This document shows, piece after piece, positions 32,048 to 39,995 of a stretch of 45,954 nt of DNA; the stretch's first letter is position 1; each line of letters starts with the position of its first letter. A program made the translations under genes and the position numbers. The notes under the pieces were generated by a model, which saw only the letters and a program-made list of their open reading frames with translations, did not search any database and had not been told where the DNA came from. Origin of the DNA: CAYNSX01 sp964400165 (GTDB taxonomy: Bacteria; Armatimonadota; Hebobacteria; CAYNSX01); the NCBI GenBank assembly GCA_964400165.1, contig CAYNSX010000015.1:1-45954 (forward strand), in the 5' to 3' direction.

Positions 32048-33805
32048 CTATCGGTCAACGATTGGACGCACAACGGGCCACGCCTCCCCGGCGGGATACG
32101 CCTCGCCGGTCCGACCTCCGTACCGGATGACGAAACACTGGTCTGCCGCCACGCCGCCCAAGTTCATCGTCGTCCCATCAGGCCAATGCACGCGCACTGC
32201 ATCCGCCGTCGTCAGACTGCCCAGCCCGAAATGCGCCCGTGGTTCCGACTGTGAGAGGTAGCTGCCTCCCGCCTGAATCCACTCGCGCTGCGTCATCCCC
32301 CCCGCCACCACTTCCACCATCGCGCCGATCGCCGCACGGTTCGGTGCGTCGCCCGCCACCATGACCGTCAGCCAATGCGCATCGGGTCGGCCGCCGTTCA
32401 TCAGCACTTGCCCCGGTCCGCCGTTCGTGTTCACCACCAGGTCGGGCCAGCCGTCATTATTGAAATCCCCGGTCGCCGCCCCGCGCCCAAGCACCGGCTG
32501 CGCAAACACCGCCCCCGACTGCGCCGAGACATCGGTGAACTTCCCGCCGCCCGCGTTCAGCAGCAGCAGCGGCGGCTCGCGGAATTTCACCACCGGATCG
32601 GTCCGCTCGATGTCGTCGAACACATGGCCGTTCGTGATGAACAGGTCGCGCCAGCCGTCGTTGTTGGTCTCCACCGCCACCGTCCCGAACCCGAGCAGCG
32701 GCGCCGACGGCAGAAACACGCCTGCCTCCCGCGCCGCCTGCGTGAACAGCATCCGGCGCGTGTCGGTGCGCTCGAAGAACCCCAGCCCGTCCTGGGAGAA
32801 GTTACTCACCGCCACCGCCAGCGACCCGTCGTTGCGGTGGTCGAACACCGCCACCCCCATCCCCGCCATCACATTCATCGTCGCCCCGTGCGTCAGCCCG
32901 GACACGACGCCGACCTCTTCGAAGCGTCTTCCAAGATTGTGATAGACCTGCGTCGGCACGCGGTCGTTCGCCACAATCAGATCGGGGCGCCCGTCTTCGT
33001 CCAAGTCCGCCGCCACCGCCCCCATCGCCCGCGCCGGCCCGGTCACACGCCACTCTGCCGACACATCCATGAACCGCAGGTCGCCCTCATTGCGATAGAG
33101 CACATTTCGGCTCGCCGGATACGAGTCGGGCCCGCAGTAGGCCGTGCCCCGCGGCGTCCCACATCCCGCGTCGTTCGCCGCGCTCCACCCAACATAATTG
33201 GCGACAAACAAGTCCAGGTCGCCGTCGCCGTCCATATCGAACCACACCGCCCCCATCCCCCAGCGCGCATCGCCGACACCGGCGCGGTCGGTGACCTCTT
33301 CGAAGCGCGCGCCGCCGACATTGCGAAACAGCCGGTTCTTTCCGACCGCGGTCACATACAGTTCCGGGTAGCCGTCGCCGGTCACATCCGCCGCCGCCGC
33401 CCCCATGCCGTACATCGTGACCGCCAGTCCCGCGGCGACCGTGACATCAGTGAACCGCTCCCCCCCCGCATTTCGATACAGGCGCAATGTCGGCGCCGCT
33501 TCCGGCTTCGGCGTCTGAGGCAACGGCGCGCCGTTCAGGAACAGGATGTCCATCCACCCGTCCTGGTCGTAATCGAAGACGCAGACCCCCGACCCGATGA
33601 TTTCCGGATACCAATGCCGCCCCATCGCGCCGGTGTAATGCACAATGTCGATCCCGAGGTCCTTCGCGCGATCCGCGAAGGTCACGGGACGGGACGCTGG
33701 CGTTAACCCCATCGGCGCGACCGGCGTGGTTCCGCCGCCGCGCCCGCAGCCGACCGCGCCGACCGCCAGCAATACCCACCCGATCCGCGCCCCCGCGCCG
33801 CGCAC
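32048..33805 (-). CDS. FG-GAP/UnbV (ASPIC) repeat lipoprotein (copy 2)
   Basis: 585 residues from GTG at 33805, one base after the upstream stop (TAGCGTG); this start gives a clean lipoprotein signal with Cys20 (LAVGAVGC). Integrin-like FG-GAP/VCBS blades carry calcium loops: DYDQDGWMD, DVTGDGYPE, DMDGDGDLD, DLDEDGRPD, DFNNDGWPD. The last ~80 residues are an ASPIC/UnbV domain (WIQAGGSYLSQSEPRAHFGL, VRVHWPDGTTMNL). It is a predicted calcium-binding propeller tethered to the membrane; family members have no settled biochemical function. It shares long matching stretches with the UnbV protein at 35111-36898, for example YCGPDSYPASRNVLYRNEG against YCGPDAYPGSPHVLFRNDG. Confidence 0.88.
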   Translation of the reverse strand: MRGAGARIGWVLLAVGAVGCGRGGGTTPVAPMGLTPASRPVTFADRAKDLGIDIVHYTGAMGRHWYPEIIGSGVCVFDYDQDGWMDILFLNGAPLPQTPKPEAAPTLRLYRNAGGERFTDVTVAAGLAVTMYGMGAAAADVTGDGYPELYVTAVGKNRLFRNVGGARFEEVTDRAGVGDARWGMGAVWFDMDGDGDLDLFVANYVGWSAANDAGCGTPRGTAYCGPDSYPASRNVLYRNEGDLRFMDVSAEWRVTGPARAMGAVAADLDEDGRPDLIVANDRVPTQVYHNLGRRFEEVGVVSGLTHGATMNVMAGMGVAVFDHRNDGSLAVAVSNFSQDGLGFFERTDTRRMLFTQAAREAGVFLPSAPLLGFGTVAVETNNDGWRDLFITNGHVFDDIERTDPVVKFREPPLLLLNAGGGKFTDVSAQSGAVFAQPVLGRGAATGDFNNDGWPDLVVNTNGGPGQVLMNGGRPDAHWLTVMVAGDAPNRAAIGAMVEVVAGGMTQREWIQAGGSYLSQSEPRAHFGLGSLTTADAVRVHWPDGTTMNLGGVAADQCFVIRYGGRTGEAYPAGEAWPVVRPIVDR

Positions 33806-33806
33806 G

Positions 33807-35111
33807 CTAGTGCGCCGCAGCGCGCTCGCGTTCGGCGTCAGCGCCGCGCCCGGCCGCCGCATAGCGGTCCGCCAGCGCCCGGTGCAGTCGGGCGTTGCCC
33901 GGATTGAACACCAGCCCGCGCCGCAAATAGAAGATCGCGTACCCGTCCAGCCCTTGTCCGTGCAAGTGCTCGGCCAGGCGCAGCCACAACTCCGGCTGCT
34001 TTGGGTTGCGCGCTAAGCGCGCGGTCAGGTCACGCAATGCCGCCGACGCCTCCGTGCTCGCCGACTCCCGGCCCTTCAGCGCTTCCGCGTCCGCCGTCCG
34101 CCCCACCTCCCTATACACCTCCGCCAGCGGGCGATATGCGTCCGGGTACGGCGCGTCCCCCTGCACCGCCGCCTCGTAGCGCTGCACCGCGTCCTGCGGA
34201 CGATTCATTCGGCGGGCGACTTCTCCCAGCAGGAACTGCACCTCCGAGTCCGTGTAGCCGCCCTGTTCCAACTGCTGCAGCCACCCCTGGGCTGTCTCGG
34301 CGCTCCCCTTCGGGTCGCGCAACTCGACCTTCGCCAGCGACTTGCGCGCGTCGATTTGCGCTTCCGGTTCCCGGCTGATGGTCAGCACCCGCTCCAGGGT
34401 CTCCCGCGCCTCCCCGAACTGATTCACACTGTAATAGAGGACGCCGAGCCGCTGCAGCGCCAGTGGATTGTCCGGCTGCAGTTGCACCGCTTTCTCAATG
34501 TGCGATTGCGCGGTCTTGAAGTCTCCCTGCAAGAAATACGCCAGCGTCAGGTCCATCTCGATTTCCGCCTGCAGGTCGGGTTCCGGCGGCGTCAACTGCG
34601 CCGCCCGTTGCAAGTACGGCATCGCCGCATAGCCGTCCGCGAACCGAAAGAACATCCGCCCCATCGCCACGAGCGCGCTCAACCGGTTCGGTTCCAAGTC
34701 GAGCGCCGACTGCAAGTGGTCGTGCGCCCGGTCAAAGTACCCGAGGTCCTGATAGATCTGTCCCAACACCAGATGCGCTTCGATGTACTTGGGATTCAAC
34801 TCGAGGCACCGCTTCAGACTCCCGATGGCGTTCTCGAGGTCGCTCGACATCGCATAGGCCTGCGCCAGCCGGAAGTGTGCGTCGGGGTTGGCCGGCTCGG
34901 CCGCGACGCCGCGCCGCGTCTCCTCGAGCGCCGCCTCCACTTGCATCTTCAGCCGCGCGTCCACCGCCGCCTGCGGGTCGACGGCGCCGCCCGTGTCGTT
35001 CTGCGGGGTCACGTTTGACGCCATCATCTGCACCTTCACCAGAATCGCACCGCCCGCGACCAACATCACCGCAGCTGCGATCAAGACCATGCGCAGCGCG
35101 CGCCCGCGCAT
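33807..35111 (-). CDS. Membrane-anchored TPR protein (copy 1)
   Basis: ATG at 35111 overlaps the stop of the upstream UnbV gene (TAATG) and gives 434 residues; sequence upstream in the frame is the UnbV gene out of frame. A membrane helix (MVLIAAAVMLVAGGAILVKV) at residues ~8-27 is followed by a short linker and some nine TPR units (FRLAQAYAMSSDLENAIGSL, LGQIYQDLGYFDRAHDHLQS, LGVLYYSVNQFGEARETLER). It is probably an extracytoplasmic scaffold that works with the lipoproteins encoded on both sides; translational coupling to the UnbV gene suggests equal amounts. Paralogue of the protein at 30699-32036, sharing a similar C-terminal order (AALRDLTARLARNPKQPELW against ALRALSTEIAAHPERGDLW). Confidence 0.87.
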   Translation of the reverse strand: MRGRALRMVLIAAAVMLVAGGAILVKVQMMASNVTPQNDTGGAVDPQAAVDARLKMQVEAALEETRRGVAAEPANPDAHFRLAQAYAMSSDLENAIGSLKRCLELNPKYIEAHLVLGQIYQDLGYFDRAHDHLQSALDLEPNRLSALVAMGRMFFRFADGYAAMPYLQRAAQLTPPEPDLQAEIEMDLTLAYFLQGDFKTAQSHIEKAVQLQPDNPLALQRLGVLYYSVNQFGEARETLERVLTISREPEAQIDARKSLAKVELRDPKGSAETAQGWLQQLEQGGYTDSEVQFLLGEVARRMNRPQDAVQRYEAAVQGDAPYPDAYRPLAEVYREVGRTADAEALKGRESASTEASAALRDLTARLARNPKQPELWLRLAEHLHGQGLDGYAIFYLRRGLVFNPGNARLHRALADRYAAAGRGADAERERAAAH

Positions 35112-36898
35112 TACAAATCTCCCTGGGGCTGCGGGAACTCTGGCGCCGCGGCGCCCGCCGGCGCCCGCGCTACAATGCCCTGTCCCTCGCGGATCAGCAT
35201 CATCTGATCGGCTTCCACATCGGTGAACTCCTCGGTCTCGCCGCTGGGCCATCTCACCCGCAATCGCTCCACCCGGGTCTGGCTCCCCAGTCCGAAGTGT
35301 ACACGCGGATCTCGGCTCGACAGATACGACCCGCCGCTCATAGCCCACCGGCGCTGCGTCACCCCGGCCACCGTCACTTCGACCCGCGCGCCGAACGCGT
35401 CGCGCCCACTCTTCTTCCCCTCGAGGCGCACGCTCAACCAGTGCCGCCCCGCCTGCGGCTGATTGATAAACACCTGCGCCGGCCCGTTGTTCGTGTTCAC
35501 CACCAGGTCCAGCCAGCCGTCGTTGTTCAGGTCACCGACTGCCACCCCGCGCCCCACCACCGCCTGCTGCGCATCGGCGCCCGCTGCCGCGGACTTGTCT
35601 TCGAACCCCCCCTGGCCGTCGTTGAGGAACAGCAGCGGCTTCTGCTGGAAACTCGTCGTCGCCACGAACTGCTCGATGTCGTCCTGCACATGCCCATTGG
35701 CGACGAAGGCGTCCGCCCACCCGTCATTGTTCACATCCGCAAAGACGACTCCGAACCCGAGCGTATCAATGGACGCTTGGAACAACCCCGCCGCCCGTGA
35801 CCGCTGGGTGAAACGCGTCGGTTCCTGCTGCACGAAGAAGGCCAATCCCTCACCTGCGTAATTGCTGATGAGCACGGCCAGCGTCCCGTCGTTGCGGACA
35901 TCGGCGACTTCGATGCCCATGCCCGCGACCGATTGGCCCATCACTTCGCCGTACATCATTCCCGAGTGCGGACCGACATCGGTGAAGTGTCCTGTTCCAT
36001 CATTGACATAGACATTCGCCGGCACCCGGTCGTTCGCCACCAGCAGGTCCAGCGCGCCATCGGCGTCGATGTCGAACGCCACCGCTCCCATGCCCTTCGC
36101 GGTCGGCGTCCCCACACCCGCCGCGGCAGTCACATTCGAGAACTTCCCTCCGCCATCGTTGCGGAACAACACATGCGGGCTGCCTGGATAGGCGTCCGGC
36201 CCGCAATAAGTCTTCTGTCTGAGGGAATTCCTGCAGAACTGGTCGTGCGCCACCGTCCAATCCACATAGGTCGGCACGAACAGATCTAAATCGCCGTCGC
36301 GATCCATATCGAACCAGACCGCGCTCATCCCCCAGGCGGTCACACGCACTCCAGCCGCCTTCGTCACATCCCTGAAGGTCCCGTTGCCGTTGTTGTGAAA
36401 GAGGCGGCTGTCGCCGACGCCGGTCACATACACATCCGCGAAGCCGTCGTTGTCGTAGTCGCCCACCGCGGCGCCCATCCCGCATAGCGACACCCACAGC
36501 CCGGCGGCGCGGGTCACATTCTCAAACCGTCTCCCTTCATGATTCTTGAACAGCGCCAGACTGGGCTTCAGTTTCTGCCGGCTCGCAATGTCGCCCGTCC
36601 AGGAGGTGCCACTGACGAACAGCACATCCATCCAGCCGTCGTTGTCGTAGTCGAATATGGCGCAGCCCGACCCCACGGTCTCCGGCATGTATTTCTTTCC
36701 TGCCGCGCCGTTGAAATGCGTGAAGGCGATTCCCAGGGTCGCGGCCGCGTTCACGAACTGCGGCGCCTCGCCCGATGCCGGCAACCCGGACGCGGGCAGC
36801 GGGGGCGCAAGCGGCGTGCGCGAGCACCCCGCGAGGCCCGCCATCAGGACGCACATCGCGACGCGCAGGAGTCCACCGGACCGGCACAAACCCACCAC
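35111..36898 (-). CDS. FG-GAP/UnbV (ASPIC) repeat lipoprotein (copy 1)
   Basis: The open frame runs much further upstream, to 37828, but there it is antisense to xseA. GTG at 36898 (or 36895; ATG at 36856) gives a lipoprotein signal with lipobox LAGC, Cys25, and 595 residues. FG-GAP/VCBS blades with loops DYDNDGWMD, DYDNDGFAD, DMDRDGDLD, DIDADGALD and DLNNDGWLD follow, then a C-terminal ASPIC/UnbV domain (WAMSGGSYLSSRDPRVHFGL, LRVRWPSGETEEF). Extracytoplasmic, calcium-binding, function not established. It heads the minus-strand operon UnbV-TPR-UnbV-TPR-kinase and is divergent from xseA, with under 30 bp between the starts. No ribosome site is evident, so a leaderless or weakly translated start is possible. 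Confidence 0.87.
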   Translation of the reverse strand: MVGLCRSGGLLRVAMCVLMAGLAGCSRTPLAPPLPASGLPASGEAPQFVNAAATLGIAFTHFNGAAGKKYMPETVGSGCAIFDYDNDGWMDVLFVSGTSWTGDIASRQKLKPSLALFKNHEGRRFENVTRAAGLWVSLCGMGAAVGDYDNDGFADVYVTGVGDSRLFHNNGNGTFRDVTKAAGVRVTAWGMSAVWFDMDRDGDLDLFVPTYVDWTVAHDQFCRNSLRQKTYCGPDAYPGSPHVLFRNDGGGKFSNVTAAAGVGTPTAKGMGAVAFDIDADGALDLLVANDRVPANVYVNDGTGHFTDVGPHSGMMYGEVMGQSVAGMGIEVADVRNDGTLAVLISNYAGEGLAFFVQQEPTRFTQRSRAAGLFQASIDTLGFGVVFADVNNDGWADAFVANGHVQDDIEQFVATTSFQQKPLLFLNDGQGGFEDKSAAAGADAQQAVVGRGVAVGDLNNDGWLDLVVNTNNGPAQVFINQPQAGRHWLSVRLEGKKSGRDAFGARVEVTVAGVTQRRWAMSGGSYLSSRDPRVHFGLGSQTRVERLRVRWPSGETEEFTDVEADQMMLIREGQGIVARAPAGAAAPEFPQPQGDL

Positions 36899-36922
36899 GC
36901 GCGAATGATACCATCGGCCCCG

Positions 36923-38155
36923 ATGCCGACCGCGCCGCCCGCCGACCTTCGCCGCGTCCTCTCCGTCCACCAGGTGACGCGCTACTTGAGCACCCTCATC
37001 CGGCGCGACCCGGCGCTCGGCGACCTCTGGGTGCGGGGCGAAGTCAGCAACTGCACCCACCACTCCTCCGGCCACACCTATTTCACGCTGAAGGACGGCC
37101 AGAGCGAACTCCGCTGCGCCCTGTTCCGTGAAGAGGCGCGCCGCGTCGCCGTCCGGCCCGACGACGGCCTCGCCGTCGTCTGCCACGGCCTGATTTCGGT
37201 GTACGAAGCGCGCGGCCACTACCAGATGATTGTGGACGGGGTCGAGGCCGAAGGCGCCGGCGCGCTCTACGCCGCCTTCGAGGCGCTGAAGAAACGCCTC
37301 GACGCCGAAGGGCTGTTCGCGCCCGAGCGCAAGCAGCCGCTGCCGCGCTTCCCGCGCCGCGTCGCCATCATCACCTCGCCCGACGGCGCCGTCGTGCGCG
37401 ACTTCCTCACCATCGGGCGCCGCCGCTGGCCGTTCGCGCACATCGAAGTCATCCCGTCCGCCGTGCAGGGCCCGTCCGCGGCGCCGCAACTGGTGGCGGC
37501 CCTCGAACGCTGCGGCGCGCGCGGTGACCTCGACGCCATCGTGCTCGCCCGCGGCGGCGGCTCGCTCGAAGAACTGTGGGCGTTCAACGAGGAGCCGGTC
37601 GTGCGCGCCATCGCCGCCTGCCCGATCCCCGTCGTGTCCGCCGTCGGCCACGAGACCGATTTCACGCTCGCCGACTTCGCCGCCGATGTGCGCGCGCCGA
37701 CGCCCTCCGCCGCTGCCGAACTCGTCTTTCCCGACGCCGCCGCCGTGGCGCGGCAAGTGACGCAACTCGCCGAGCGCGCCGGCCATTTGCTCGCCGCCCG
37801 CTGGGCGCGCTACGAACGCCTCTTCCACGCCCTCACCCAGCGCGCCGTCCTCACTTCACCCGCCCGGCTCCTCGCCGACGCTCGACAGCAAGTGGACGAA
37901 TGCGGCGCCCGCGCCCACCTCGCCCTTGACCGCCGCCTGCGCGATCACGCCGCCCACCTCGCCCTGTTATCCGAGCAAGTCGCCGGCCGCGACCCCCGCG
38001 CCGCCCTGGCCCGCGGCTTCGCCCTCGTCTACCGCGACGGCGCCCTCGTCCGCTCCACGAAGCAAGTCCGCCCCGGCGACCCCCTCCGGGTGCGCGTGCA
38101 AGACGGCGAGTTCCCTGCGGAAGTGACCCACCACGTGCGTCCTCCCTCTCCGTAA
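36923..38155 (+). CDS. xseA: Exodeoxyribonuclease VII large subunit
   Basis: 410 residues from ATG 36923 (ATG 36905 is also in frame; neither has a strong ribosome site). The N-terminal OB-fold has LWVRGEVSNCTHHSSGHTYF; the catalytic domain has RVAIITSPDGAVVRDFL, VLARGGGSLEELWAFNEE and SAVGHETDFTLADFAADVRA, all family hallmarks. A coiled-coil arm and the C-terminal segment RGFALVYRDGALVRS follow. It degrades single-stranded DNA with XseB. No xseB gene follows directly, unlike in many genomes. The last five codons and the stop (RPPSP, then TAA) lie within a GC-rich palindrome of the dispersed family, so the C-terminal end was probably replaced by a repeat. Confidence 0.96.
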   Translation: MPTAPPADLRRVLSVHQVTRYLSTLIRRDPALGDLWVRGEVSNCTHHSSGHTYFTLKDGQSELRCALFREEARRVAVRPDDGLAVVCHGLISVYEARGHYQMIVDGVEAEGAGALYAAFEALKKRLDAEGLFAPERKQPLPRFPRRVAIITSPDGAVVRDFLTIGRRRWPFAHIEVIPSAVQGPSAAPQLVAALERCGARGDLDAIVLARGGGSLEELWAFNEEPVVRAIAACPIPVVSAVGHETDFTLADFAADVRAPTPSAAAELVFPDAAAVARQVTQLAERAGHLLAARWARYERLFHALTQRAVLTSPARLLADARQQVDECGARAHLALDRRLRDHAAHLALLSEQVAGRDPRAALARGFALVYRDGALVRSTKQVRPGDPLRVRVQDGEFPAEVTHHVRPPSP

Positions 38156-38165
38156 ACGGGGAGGG
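38144..38165. repeat. Palindrome overlapping the xseA stop codon
   Basis: CCCTCTCCGT-AA-ACGGGGAGGG: nine Watson-Crick pairs and one G-T pair. The stop codon TAA lies at its centre. Confidence 0.75.
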
Positions 38166-38235
38166 GTCAGGGGGTGGGGTTCGCCGCGCTGGTGGGTTCG
38201 CTTCGGATATGACCAAGATGATTGCCCTATTGATT

Positions 38236-38553
38236 TTCTCCCCTCTCCATTTATGGGGAGGGGCCGGGGGAGGGGTGTCTACGGGCGTGCTCCGCGTGCC
38301 CGGCACTGAAGTGCCGGGATTTCTCACAATCCCCTCTCCTCACAGGAGAGGGGTGCCGACTTGTCCTTCGTAGCCCGAAGGGCGAAGGAGGAAGGCGGGG
38401 TGAGGACAGTTCCGCGTCACCAACGGAGACATCTCCGCGGAAGTGACATAGACAACCGCCTAAGTGATTCTTCTCCCCTCTCCATTTATGGGGAGGGGCC
38501 GGGAGAGGGGTGTCTACGGGCGTGCTCCGCGTGCCCGGCACTGAAGTGCCGGG
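38236..38553. repeat. Two 83-bp direct repeats, each with two palindromes
   Basis: 38236-38318 and 38471-38553 are the same 83 bp with a single visible mismatch (GGGGGAGGGG against GGGAGAGGGG). Each copy contains CCCCTCTCCAT-TT-ATGGGGAGGGG and, at its end, CCCGGCACT-GA-AGTGCCGGG. The 152 bp between copies are unrelated apart from one more palindrome. Confidence 0.9.
38331..38353. repeat. 10-bp palindrome (CCCCTCTCC family)
   Basis: CCCCTCTCCT-CAC-AGGAGAGGGG, perfect pairing. Confidence 0.85.
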
Positions 38554-38587
38554 CTGAATCACACAGCCACAGCAAGCGGTCTTGCGC

Positions 38588-38605
38588 CCCCGACTGAAGT
38601 CGGGG
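38588..38605. repeat. 8-bp palindrome with ACTGAAGT centre
   Basis: CCCCGACT-GA-AGTCGGGG; same ACTGAAGT-like centre as at 38299 and 38534 with a different stem. Confidence 0.75.
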
Positions 38606-38684
38606 CGCCCTCGTTTCCTCGTTTCCTTGTTTCCTCGTCTTTGTCTCCCTACAATCCCTCCCACACTCACCTCGGAGCCGCCCT

Positions 38685-39464
38685 ATGTCCCGTCGCCTGG
38701 CCGTCCCCCTCGTCCTCGCCATCCTCGGCGTCGCCGCGGCGCAGCCCGCGGCACGCGTCCTGGTGCCTCCAATTCTCACGCGCGTCGTCACCGCGCCCGG
38801 TCCGATCCGCCCCACCGTGCCGGCGCTGACCGACTACACCCACCTGACCCCGCCCGCGCAGCCCTTCGCGCGCGGCCAACTGCTCGCCGCGCTCAACGCC
38901 TATGAGCCCACCCGCCAGGCGCTGCTTGCCCGCAGCGCCCGCCCGGGTGGCAATCCCGATTTCCTGCGCCCTCTCGCCACCACCGCGCCGCACGCGCCGT
39001 CATTCTCTATGGGCCTGCTGCTGACGCCCGGCGAACCGGCCATCGGCGGCGCCGGCTGGCTCGCGTCGATGCAGCTCTTCGGCATCACGATGGAAAACGG
39101 CGCCGCGAAACTTCGGGACGCCATCACCGAGGGAGTCATTCCGCTGCGCGCCACGCAAGCCGGCCAGTGGCTGTTGAGCGTGCATCTGATCCTGCCCAGT
39201 GCGGGACCGGGCAATCCGCCCAGCCCCTACGCGGTGTGCTTCGGCCTCGTTTCGGACATCAGCAAGCCGCTGCACGCGAGTGACTTCACGCTCGAATTCC
39301 AAGCCGAACAAGAGACCATCACTATCCCTCTCGGCGAACTCCCCGACAGCCGCGGTTTCGTCGCCCTCATCGACGCGCCGCCCGGCGAGGGCTGGATGTT
39401 CCTGCGCGCCCGCCGCCCCGACCTGCTGCTGCGTTTCACCTATGTGCAACTCGTGAAAATCTGA
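38685..39464 (+). CDS. Secreted protein of unknown function
   Basis: Not recognised. 259 residues with a clear signal peptide (LAVPLVLAILGVAAAQP). The rest is soluble, mixed alpha/beta without transmembrane segments, repeats or cysteine clusters. Hydrophobic strands near the C-terminus (FTLEFQAEQETITIPLGEL, GFVALIDAPPGEGWMFL, LLLRFTYVQLVKI) suggest a beta-sandwich. Codon use is like that of the housekeeping genes. GGAG lies about 8 bases before the ATG. It stands alone on the plus strand between two repeat-rich spacers. Confidence 0.75.
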   Translation: MSRRLAVPLVLAILGVAAAQPAARVLVPPILTRVVTAPGPIRPTVPALTDYTHLTPPAQPFARGQLLAALNAYEPTRQALLARSARPGGNPDFLRPLATTAPHAPSFSMGLLLTPGEPAIGGAGWLASMQLFGITMENGAAKLRDAITEGVIPLRATQAGQWLLSVHLILPSAGPGNPPSPYAVCFGLVSDISKPLHASDFTLEFQAEQETITIPLGELPDSRGFVALIDAPPGEGWMFLRARRPDLLLRFTYVQLVKI

Positions 39465-39477
39465 TTCCTCGGACTCT

Positions 39478-39501
39478 CCCCTGCCCGTGCACGGGGAGGG
39501 G
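39478..39501. repeat. GC-rich palindrome after the secreted-protein gene
   Basis: CCCCTGCCCGTG / CACGGGGAGGGG, 11 of 12 positions paired without a loop; 14 bp after the stop codon, so it could also end transcription. Confidence 0.7.
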
Positions 39502-39602
39502 CCGGGGGTGCTAGCCGTAACTGCACATGATGAGGAACCGAGCTTAAGCAGGGCACAGGTTCAAGCGCCGTGTGCCGCGAATGCTGCTAAAATGAACAGA
39601 AG

Positions 39603-39860
39603 GTGAGCAATTCCTGGATTTATTTGATCCCCGTTGCCGTGGCCATCCTTGTTCTTTGGGGTACTCGACATCACAGACGGGATTTCAAGACGACCGATAT
39701 GGTTGTCGGAGTGTTTGTCATTCTCTCACTGTGCGGCTGGGTAGCATTTCTCATTGTCGATGGCAGCCCCAGATTCCCCTTTGTGACTGTTGGTATTTTT
39801 CTAGCAGTCGTGCTTGTGACCGTCGTTTTGGCAATGTTCGGTGGGAGGCTAAAGAGCTAG
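39603..39860 (+). CDS. Small three-helix membrane protein
   Basis: 85 residues from GTG 39603, the only possible start after an in-frame stop at 39588. Three hydrophobic segments are visible (IYLIPVAVAILVLW, MVVGVFVILSLCGWVAFLIV, FVTVGIFLAVVLVTVVLAMF) with a basic loop HHRRDFK after the first. No family recognised. A ribosome site is weak (AGAAGG close to the start), and codon use is poorer in GC than in neighbours. It may be a real small membrane protein or a spurious frame. Confidence 0.5.
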   Translation: MSNSWIYLIPVAVAILVLWGTRHHRRDFKTTDMVVGVFVILSLCGWVAFLIVDGSPRFPFVTVGIFLAVVLVTVVLAMFGGRLKS

Positions 39861-39912
39861 TCGATTTGCAACCAAAACCACTCCCGTTGCTCATTCGTCC
39901 CCTCCCCCGGCC

Positions 39913-39978
39913 CCTCCCCACTGCGTGGAGAGGGGTGACCGAATGCTTTCTCCCCCTCTCCGCTTGTCGGAGAGGGGG
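39913..39978. repeat. Two adjacent GC-rich palindromes
   Basis: CCCCTCCCCAC-TGC-GTGGAGAGGGG (39913-39937, one mismatch) and CCCCCTC...GAGGGGG (39954-39978). They fill most of the space between two convergent genes and continue the dispersed family. Confidence 0.7.
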
Positions 39979-39995
39979 CTGGGGGGAGAGGGCCG

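Larger units (their letters stand above)
38156..38684. other. Repeat-filled intergenic region
   Basis: No supported gene in about 530 bp. It holds the two 83-bp direct repeats, further CCCCTCTCC and ACTGAAGT palindromes, and a pyrimidine-rich tract (about 38610-38645, repeated TTTCCTCG). GGAG at about 38674 is the likely ribosome site of the next gene. Confidence 0.7.

Noticed and set aside
36899..37828. N-terminal extension of the first UnbV gene
   Set aside because: It runs antisense through xseA; the lipoprotein signal with Cys25 fixes the real start near 36898.
38144..39978. CRISPR array from the regularly recurring palindromes
   Set aside because: Spacing is irregular, spacers are not uniform, and no cas gene is nearby.
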